The notes under the pieces were generated by a model. That model saw only the letters and a program-made list of their open reading frames with translations, did not search any database and had not been told where the DNA came from. Positions 58,646 to 64,000 of a stretch of DNA of 64,000 bases are shown here, piece by piece (position 1 is the first letter of the stretch; the number at the start of each line of letters is the position of its first letter). A program made the translations under genes and the position numbers. The DNA comes from an uncultured Lachnospiraceae bacterium. GTDB lineage: Bacteria > Bacillota > Clostridia > Lachnospirales > Lachnospiraceae. Location: contig CAJUCN010000004.1 in the NCBI GenBank assembly GCA_910585005.1, positions 151,630 to 215,629 on the forward strand. Reading direction: 5' to 3'.

Positions 58646-58914
58646 ACAACAGAATGAATTCTGAAAGAGAACAACTCTTTCATGACATAGGTGTAATTGA
58701 TTTCGTTATAGTTGAAATGACGGAATACCTTGACACACACCCTACTGATAAGGAAGCTATGGATTATCTAAGTCACTATGTCTGCATGAAAAATCAAGCT
58801 ATGCGTGAATATGCTACAAAATTTTCCCCCCTGCGGATAGCCGATACCGATAGCAGCAATCACAATGAATGGAAATGGGCAACCGATCCATGGCCCTGGG
58901 AAGGAGAATGTTAA
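58642..58914 (+). CDS. cotJB: spore coat protein CotJB
   Basis: 90 residues from ATG 58642, 4 bases before the cotJA stop, with GGAAGGAGA ahead of it. The family core LFHDIGVIDFVIVEMTEYLDTHPTDKEA and a W-rich end (WKWATDPWPWEG) are seen. Works with CotJA and CotJC in coat assembly. Confidence 0.93.
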   Translation: MNNRMNSEREQLFHDIGVIDFVIVEMTEYLDTHPTDKEAMDYLSHYVCMKNQAMREYATKFSPLRIADTDSSNHNEWKWATDPWPWEGEC

Positions 58915-58917
58915 TTT

Positions 58918-59496
58918 ATGTGGAGTTACGAAAAAAGATTACAGTTCCCTGTAAATATCAAAAAGCCAAATGCCAACCTTGCACAAGTCATCATCAGTCA
59001 GTTTGGAGGACCTGACGGCGAACTGGCCGCCAGTCAGAGATATTTGTCACAGCGTTATAGCATGCCTTATCGGGAAGTTGCCGGAACACTCACAGATATC
59101 GGCACGGAAGAATTAGCTCATATGGAAATGGTATCTGCTATTGTGTATCAGCTTACCAAAGATTTGTCCATGGAGGAAATTGAAGCCAGTGGATTTGACA
59201 AGTATTATGTAGATCATACAACAGGCTTATGGCCTCAAGCTGCTGGAGGGGTTCCCTTTAATGCCTGTGTATTTCAATCTAAAGGGGATGCTATTACAGA
59301 TTTGTTTGAGGATATGGCGGCAGAGCAAAAGGCACGAACTACCTATGATAATATTTTACGTCTTGTAAGAGATGAACCTGATGTATACGAACCGATCAAA
59401 TTCCTTCGTGCACGCGAAATCGTTCATTTCCAGCGTTTCGGTGAAGCAAACCGGGGAGATTGTAGTAAATCGAATCACACAAAATACAATCACTAA
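58918..59496 (+). CDS. cotJC: CotJC (manganese-catalase-like coat protein), C-terminus replaced
   Basis: 192 codons. Up to Ala177 the sequence follows CotJC: ISQFGGPDGELAASQRYL, LTDIGTEELAHMEMVSAIVYQLT, AEQKARTTYDNIL, LRAREIVHFQRFGEA. The metal ligands of manganese catalases (Glu35, Glu65, His68, Glu136, His170) are all in this part. The last 15 residues (NRGDCSKSNHTKYNH) are unlike any CotJC C-terminus, and the DNA past about 59449 belongs to different material, so the 3' end has been replaced by a recombination or insertion event; activity may be kept. Confidence 0.9.
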   Translation: MWSYEKRLQFPVNIKKPNANLAQVIISQFGGPDGELAASQRYLSQRYSMPYREVAGTLTDIGTEELAHMEMVSAIVYQLTKDLSMEEIEASGFDKYYVDHTTGLWPQAAGGVPFNACVFQSKGDAITDLFEDMAAEQKARTTYDNILRLVRDEPDVYEPIKFLRAREIVHFQRFGEANRGDCSKSNHTKYNH

Positions 59497-59566
59497 GACG
59501 CATACCCACACGCCCCTCAAAGCTGTGGACTTCGGCTTTCGCACGAAAAGAAAGGACAAGCCTATA

Positions 59567-59956
59567 ATGCCAGTATTCAGAGTAGAAAAAGTCAAAGATT
59601 ATACGATTATGCCAAACACCCACTTACGCAACCGCCAGTTATCCCTACGGGCAAAAGGATTGCTCTGTCAAATGCTCTCCTTGCCCCCGGAATGGAATTT
59701 TACCCTGCAAGGGTTAGCTTATATCAACAAAGAGGGGTTAGACGCTATTACAACGATTATACACGAACTGGAGCGGGCAGGATATATTACCCGCAACAGA
59801 ATACGCGATGAAAAGGGATTGTTTCGGGAAATGGAATATACTGTCTATTCTTCCTCAAAGCTAAATGACAGTTTTGGCAATAATCCAATCACGGAAAACC
59901 CAACACCGGATAATCCAACATTGGATTTTCCAACGCAGGGAAAACCAATGCAATAA
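59567..59956 (+). CDS. truncated RepA-like helix-turn-helix protein of conjugative elements
   Basis: 129 residues. FRVEKVKDYTIMPNTHLRNRQLSLRAKGLLCQMLSLPPEWNFTLQGL and AITTIIHELERAGYITR match the N-terminal winged-helix domain of replication-initiator-like proteins in Tn1549-type elements. The Asn-Pro-Thr repeat tail (NPTPDNPTLDFPTQGKPMQ) then stops, where intact homologues continue with a second domain. ATG 59567 has GAAAGG upstream. Downstream frame text has several stops, so this is probably a decayed gene. Confidence 0.75.
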   Translation: MPVFRVEKVKDYTIMPNTHLRNRQLSLRAKGLLCQMLSLPPEWNFTLQGLAYINKEGLDAITTIIHELERAGYITRNRIRDEKGLFREMEYTVYSSSKLNDSFGNNPITENPTPDNPTLDFPTQGKPMQ

Positions 59957-60125
59957 AATATAGATATATAAAATACTAAAGAATAAATTACAGAATGATA
60001 AATTATCTATTCCTTTCCTATCCGTTCTTTTGATTTTTAATTAGATTATCCCTATCGCATGAGGGGAATGGAAGGGAAAAGAGGTTGATACAACATAGAT
60101 ATTCATTTATGCCTTAATTACCCTT

Positions 60126-60205
60126 TATCAATGGCAAACAGCCAAGTCAAGGATTTACCGCTTTAGCGGCGTTTACGTCCTTGACTTGGCTGTTTGGCGT
60201 TGATA
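60126..60205. repeat. large imperfect palindrome with a nested hairpin
   Basis: Arms of 19 perfect bases, CAAACAGCCAAGTCAAGGA (60135-60153) and its complement (60178-60196), extended by TATCAA/TTGATA across a 3-base bulge (60126-60131 with 60200-60205). The 24-base loop itself contains CCGC-ttta-GCGG. No T run follows, so it is not a simple terminator; a replication or transfer origin, or an attachment-like site, is possible. Confidence 0.8.
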
Positions 60206-60275
60206 GTCTGGGAAAGGCATAAAGAAGAATTTGCCGGGCTTGTGTTCCTGCCTGCTGAAGATATGGAGTAATTGA

Positions 60276-60330
60276 AACGCCGGGGAATGGCACTGTATAA
60301 GCTGCCATTCCCCGGCGTTTTATTTAATTT
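60276..60330 (+). terminator. strong terminator
   Basis: 17-bp perfect stem AACGCCGGGGAATGGCA (60276-60292) with its complement (60303-60319), 10-base loop, followed by TTTTATTTAATTT. Located at the 3' end of the LysR gene, so it may end transcription from both sides. Confidence 0.9.
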
Positions 60331-60331
60331 A

Positions 60332-61213
60332 TCACATTTGATATGCCATTTCTTTTACTATTTTAAGAAAATTACGGGAATTAGGACTATTTGATTTTTT
60401 CTTATAAAATACCCCATATGATATTGGTGCTGTTTCTTGCAACGGAATATAGGCAATATCAGAGCTAAACGAAACATTTTCGGGCAATATCCCCAAACCA
60501 TATCCCGCTTTTATTAGAGTAATCATTACTTGTAGATTTTCACAGTAATAAATCATATCGTATGTAAGAAAATGCTCTATGTGATGTTGTATATCTGCCA
60601 CTTTAGTCGGGATTTCATATGAATTACAAATAATATTTTTTTGTGAAACAATATCATTTATAGAAATACCTTTTTGTTCTGCAATTTTAGAAAACGCCGG
60701 AACAGCACAACATATCTTCATTCTTGCAAGTTCTATATAAGAAAAACCATCACGCATTGGTATATCATCTTTAAATGCAAAAAGAAAATCAATCTCTCCA
60801 TGAATAAATAAGTTTAAAATAGACCTATGTGGAATAATCCTTAAAAACGGGTGCAACTCTGGGTTACTTTGCCTGCACTTAGAAAGGACTTTTGACAACA
60901 ATACCATATCTGCTTCATTACTACACCCAATGGATAAAATTTGTATATTAGACTGTTCGTGATTTCTAATTTTTGCAGTTGCAAATTGCAGTTTCGTATA
61001 AATCTCCTTTGCGTCATTCAAGAAACTAATTCCCGCAGGTGTTAAGGTAACTGTCCGTGTAGAACGGTGTAAGAGTTTTGTTCCTAATTCTGTTTCAAGC
61101 GCATTTATCTGACGTGAAACAGCCGATTGCGTGATGTTTAGAATTTCAGCCGCCCTTGCAAAATTAAGATTTTCAGCTACTTGAATAAAACTTTCTAACT
61201 GTTGAGTATTCAT
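60332..61213 (-). CDS. LysR-family transcriptional regulator
   Basis: 293 residues. N-terminal helix-turn-helix FIQVAENLNFARAAEILNITQSAVSRQINALE and a substrate-binding domain from about residue 90. Divergent from marR with a 126-base gap where its operator probably lies. Targets unknown. GGAGATAAAAG precedes the ATG. AT-rich codon use like the rest of the element. Confidence 0.93.
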   Translation of the reverse strand: MNTQQLESFIQVAENLNFARAAEILNITQSAVSRQINALETELGTKLLHRSTRTVTLTPAGISFLNDAKEIYTKLQFATAKIRNHEQSNIQILSIGCSNEADMVLLSKVLSKCRQSNPELHPFLRIIPHRSILNLFIHGEIDFLFAFKDDIPMRDGFSYIELARMKICCAVPAFSKIAEQKGISINDIVSQKNIICNSYEIPTKVADIQHHIEHFLTYDMIYYCENLQVMITLIKAGYGLGILPENVSFSSDIAYIPLQETAPISYGVFYKKKSNSPNSRNFLKIVKEMAYQM

Positions 61214-61339
61214 CTTTTATCTCCTATTATTGCGTTTTTATCATCAATAATACCATTATTTCACTTCTCTTTCAAGCCCTCATATGCTTTAATTTATTTT
61301 GTAAACAAACATTTTGATAACTAAGAAAGGGGGTGGATT

Positions 61340-61771
61340 ATGAGCGATATTCAATATACAAAATGGATATTAGGATTATCTAATCAAATTCGCCGTGCAT
61401 TTAATGTTTCAACAGATAATAAAGGCGCACAAACCCGTATCCTGTATTTTGTACTGACAAATTATCCGAAAAGGGAGATTTACCAAAAGGATATTGAAGA
61501 AGAATTGAATATCCGAAGTTCCAGTATTTCAGTGCATTTAAAGAAAATGGAAGAACATGAGATGATTATTCGGGAAAAAGTTCCGTTTGATGACCGTTTA
61601 AAAAAAATTTGTCCCACTTCTGCAACTATAAAGATGAAAGAAGATGTTGACAAAGATATTCAGTCATTAGAAAACAGAATGATTTCCGGCATTAGTCAAG
61701 AAAGCCTAAATACTTTTGTTGAAGTGGTTCAAAAAATGATTAAAAATATGGAGGTAGAAAATGAACAGTAA
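61340..61771 (+). CDS. MarR-family transcriptional regulator
   Basis: 143 residues. Winged-helix core YQKDIEEELNIRSSSISVHLKKMEEHEMII with the wing FDDRLKKICPTSAT. AAAGGGGGTG before the ATG. It overlaps the MATE gene by 11 bases, so it likely controls that operon and responds to a transported compound. Confidence 0.93.
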   Translation: MSDIQYTKWILGLSNQIRRAFNVSTDNKGAQTRILYFVLTNYPKREIYQKDIEEELNIRSSSISVHLKKMEEHEMIIREKVPFDDRLKKICPTSATIKMKEDVDKDIQSLENRMISGISQESLNTFVEVVQKMIKNMEVENEQ

Positions 61772-63122
61772 GACAATCACGAAAGGAAACCCTTTAGAAA
61801 CAGAAAAAATCAGCAAACTAATTGTGACATTTGCCATTCCCAGTATTATTTCTATGGTTGTCAATGCGTTATACAATATTGTTGACCAAATTTTTATTGG
61901 GCAGGGTGTAGGTTATTTGGGTAATGGTGCAACAAATGTTATTATGCCATTGACCGTTATTGTTATAGCACTTTCTCTGCTTGTTGGGGACGGAGCAGCC
62001 GCATATTTGAGTTTAAAATTAGGAGAGGGCAACGGAAATGCAGCGGCAAAAGGTATCGGGAATGCTCTTTCCGCAACAGTTTTAATTGGCATTATATTAT
62101 GTATTGTTTTCAACGTATTTTTAAAGCCTTTGTGTATTCTGTTTGGTGCAACAGAAGATATTCTGCCGTATGCAATGGATTATGGCAGAATTATCTCTTT
62201 TGGTGTACTGTTTTCTGCCATTGACTCAAGCATGGCAGGCATTATCAGAGCTGACGGCAATCCTAAATACAGTATGGCAGGCTTGTTAATTGGCTGCATT
62301 ACGAATATTATCCTTGATCCAATTTTCATTTTTGTTTTTCATTGGGGAGTAAAAGGCGCTGCATGGGCAACTATTTTAGGGCAGATATTTAATGCGCTTT
62401 TATATATTGCTTACCTCAGAAAATTTAAAAGCATTAAATTAGACAAAAGTTGCTTTGTTTTCAATAAAAAGGTGTTAATTAAAGTAAGCAGTCTCGGAAT
62501 ATCCAGTTTCATTACTCAAATTGCTATTGTATTAGTAATGGCAACCACAAACAATATATTGGTATCTTATGGTGCAAAATCAGTATATGGTTCAGATATT
62601 CCTTTAACAACGATTGGCATAACTATGAAAGTAAATCAAGTTGTATCTGCCATCATAATAGGATTATCCACAGGCTCACAGCCAATTTTCGGATATAATT
62701 ATGGCTGCGGTCAAAAAGACAGGGTAAAGCAGACTTACCGCATTATCCTATCAGTTGCCACAGTATTCTTAATATTGGCTTTCTGCATTTTCCAGTTTAT
62801 GCCTATGAGTATTGTAAAACTTTTTGGTTCGGAATCTGACTTATATAATGAATTTGCCATAAAATGTTTTAAAATATTTCTTTTAGCCTGCCCTATAAAT
62901 GGATTACAAATGGTAACAGGAATATTTTTTCAAGCAATCGGGAAACCGACACAGGCAACTATATTGTCTTTAACCAGACAAATCATTTATCTTCTTCCTG
63001 CAACCATTTTATTACCAACGATATTAGGAGTAGAGGGTGCTTTATGGGCTGGACCAGTTGCGGACGGATTAGCTTTTATTACGGCTCTTATCATGTTGAA
63101 AATATATTGGAAAAAACTTTAA
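61761..63122 (+). CDS. MATE-family efflux transporter
   Basis: 453 residues, twelve membrane segments in two MATE halves: FAIPSIISMVVNALYNIVDQIFIGQGVG, LLVGDGAAAYLSLKLGEG, GIIRADGNPKYSMAGLLIG and LSTGSQPIFGYNYGCGQ. MATE proteins export drugs or metabolites using H+ or Na+. ATG 61761 lies within marR behind GGAGGTAG. A kinase-like gene follows 17 bases downstream. Confidence 0.95.
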   Translation: MNSKTITKGNPLETEKISKLIVTFAIPSIISMVVNALYNIVDQIFIGQGVGYLGNGATNVIMPLTVIVIALSLLVGDGAAAYLSLKLGEGNGNAAAKGIGNALSATVLIGIILCIVFNVFLKPLCILFGATEDILPYAMDYGRIISFGVLFSAIDSSMAGIIRADGNPKYSMAGLLIGCITNIILDPIFIFVFHWGVKGAAWATILGQIFNALLYIAYLRKFKSIKLDKSCFVFNKKVLIKVSSLGISSFITQIAIVLVMATTNNILVSYGAKSVYGSDIPLTTIGITMKVNQVVSAIIIGLSTGSQPIFGYNYGCGQKDRVKQTYRIILSVATVFLILAFCIFQFMPMSIVKLFGSESDLYNEFAIKCFKIFLLACPINGLQMVTGIFFQAIGKPTQATILSLTRQIIYLLPATILLPTILGVEGALWAGPVADGLAFITALIMLKIYWKKL

Positions 63123-63139
63123 AAAGGAGGTTATCTATT

Positions 63140-63748
63140 ATGCAGAAAAAAATTATCACTATTAGCAGAGAATGTGGAAGCGGCGGACATACAATCGGGC
63201 AAGAACTTGCAAAAGAATTAGGTATACCAATTTATGATAAAGAAATTATAAGCATGGTGGCAAAAGAAAAAGGGTATACAGAAGAAATCATTGAAAATAA
63301 GGGAGAACATATGACAGGAAGTATGCTGTTTAATCTTGTCAATAATTTGTCCCACGCAAATTCAATTCTTTCCGGCAACAATATATCATTACAGGATGAA
63401 ATATACTTTTCGCAGGTAAAGGTAATCCGTGAATTAGCAGATAGAGGGGTTTGTGTCATTGTTGGACGATGTGCAGACCACATATTAAAAGAATACCCAA
63501 ATTGCTTAAATATCTTTATTCATGCGGATTTAGACTTTAGAATAAAACACTTAATGGAACAGGATCACATATCAAGCGAAGAAGCAAAAAAACGTATCAG
63601 CAGTACGGATAAAGCACGCTCCTATCACTATCAATATTATACCGAAAAGAAATGGGGAAATTCCCAAAACTATCATCTATGTTTGGATAGCGGGACACTC
63701 GGAATAGAAAAATGTGTATCAATAATCGAAAATATATGTATTGATTAG
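63140..63748 (+). CDS. cytidylate-kinase-like family protein, copy 3 (downstream of MATE)
   Basis: 202 residues from ATG 63140 (AAAAAGGAGG upstream; the longer frame from 63044 lies in the MATE gene). Seen: ITISRECGSGGHTIG (6-20) with no Walker A lysine, GRCAD (109-113), TDKARSYHYQYYTEKKWG and YHLCLDSGTLG. Closest in look to the genes at 12293 and 18304, but with the AT-rich composition of the element, so it likely came with it. Co-transcribed with marR and the MATE gene. Confidence 0.9.
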   Translation: MQKKIITISRECGSGGHTIGQELAKELGIPIYDKEIISMVAKEKGYTEEIIENKGEHMTGSMLFNLVNNLSHANSILSGNNISLQDEIYFSQVKVIRELADRGVCVIVGRCADHILKEYPNCLNIFIHADLDFRIKHLMEQDHISSEEAKKRISSTDKARSYHYQYYTEKKWGNSQNYHLCLDSGTLGIEKCVSIIENICID

Positions 63749-63777
63749 TAATGCAATAATTTACAACAGGTGGAAAC

Positions 63778-64000
63778 ATGGGAAAATTACTGTTGCTGAC
63801 ACTTGATGAACAAGAAGAAAAAGTGATTGATAAAATCATTTCAGCATTAACCGACTGCATACAACTTGAAGTTATGCAGACTGTCCCCGCCCCCATTCTA
63901 TCTTTTCCGGGACTGGAAATAAGGCAGAACCAACACCGGGTATTCCAAGACGGGGAGGAAATAAACCTTACCCGTCTTGAATACAGTACCCTTGTATTCC
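63778..64000 (+). CDS. winged-helix (OmpR-type) DNA-binding protein, N-terminal part
   Basis: Open from ATG 63778 to the window end (74 codons). FPGLEIRQNQHRVFQDGEEINLTRLEYSTL reads like the start of a trans_reg_C winged helix, after a short N-terminus that is not a receiver domain. Such small regulators occur in Tn1549-like elements. GGTGG lies ahead of the ATG. The rest is beyond the window. Confidence 0.75.
   Translation, partial: MGKLLLLTLDEQEEKVIDKIISALTDCIQLEVMQTVPAPILSFPGLEIRQNQHRVFQDGEEINLTRLEYSTLVF

Larger units (their letters stand above)
59957..60331. other. 375-base gap without an intact gene
   Basis: AT-rich at first (59957-60120), then a large inverted repeat (60126-60205), a short open stretch (60185-60264) encoding a plausible C-terminal fragment with IVWERHKEEFAGLVFLPAEDME before a TAA, and a strong terminator. 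It looks like deletion scars of element genes. Confidence 0.6.
59449..64000 (+). mobile_element. probable remnant or end of an integrated conjugative-type element
   Basis: Starts where cotJC diverges from its family and runs past the window end. It includes a truncated RepA-like gene of the type found in Tn1549-like conjugative elements, a large palindrome, a LysR gene, a MarR-MATE-kinase operon and a winged-helix gene. Composition is more AT-rich than the flank. No integrase, relaxase or direct repeats were recognised in the visible part, so boundaries and type are tentative. Confidence 0.55.

Noticed and set aside
59372..59566. Longer N-terminus for the RepA-like protein
   Set aside because: It overlaps cotJC, and homologous starts fit the ATG at 59567, which has GAAAGG upstream.
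60182..60267. Calling the short coding tail a gene
   Set aside because: It has no start codon or ribosome binding site and begins within the palindrome.

Overview
The window reads as chromosome of a spore-forming, low-to-mid GC gut Firmicute, most likely a Lachnospiraceae (Clostridia) member. The reasons are the mixture of rplU-prp-rpmA-obg, liv, mreBCD/minCDE, mutSL-miaAB and cotJABC gene orders, strong AGGAGG-type ribosome binding sites, TTGACA-17-TATAAT promoters, a Prp-type cleavable N-terminus on ribosomal protein L27, and an [FeFe]-hydrogenase-like protein next to FeoAB. The taxon is an inference; no rRNA or tRNA gene was seen.

Layout. 1-700: end of an M23 peptidase and a bactofilin. 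840-2636: membrane-anchored protein of unknown role. 2647-7003: L21 leader and rplU-prp-rpmA, a terminator, then obg-yhbY-nadD-yqeK-rsfS. 7070-12916: DUF378 protein, then livJHMGF ending in a cytidylate-kinase-like gene. 12957-15919: lexA divergent from a YneA-like LysM division inhibitor with SOS-box-like sites between them, then a tyrosine recombinase and a TtcA-like thiolase. 16057-18157: AI-2E transporter, dtd, small membrane protein. 18304-21265: second cytidylate-kinase-like gene, cstA and an unknown gene behind a leader that looks like an attenuator. 21484-26746: rluA-family synthase, lspA, aroB, sepF, yggS, HlyD-like protein. 26865-37768: small P-loop protein, D,D-carboxypeptidase, mgsA, rodA, minEDC, a large PBP2, mreDCB, radC, i.e. 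a cell-shape and division cluster. 37818-47640: DUF4321 protein, PLP lyase, miaA, mutL, mutS, miaB, a nuclease-like unknown, GtrA. 47759-50580: Cys-rich Arg-Asp-repeat protein, DUF5662 protein, and a GH13 debranching-enzyme homologue that has lost catalytic residues. 50760-58242: DUF1292 protein, UvrD-like helicase, gltX, hydrogenase-like protein, feoBA. 58475-59448: cotJABC.

The last 4.5 kb look acquired. The cotJC reading frame leaves its family after residue 177 (about 59449) and runs into a segment with a truncated conjugative-element RepA-like gene, a large palindrome, an AT-rich LysR / MarR-MATE-kinase module and a winged-helix gene cut by the window end.

The most interesting pattern is that three diverged cytidylate-kinase-like genes (12293-12916, 18304-18933, 63140-63748) each lie immediately downstream of, and on the same strand as, an unrelated transporter (LivJHMGF, CstA, MATE). 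All three share a GRCAD motif and a DKxxxxYxYY region but lack the usual Walker A lysine, which suggests a non-canonical nucleotide-binding partner of transporters rather than a CMP kinase.
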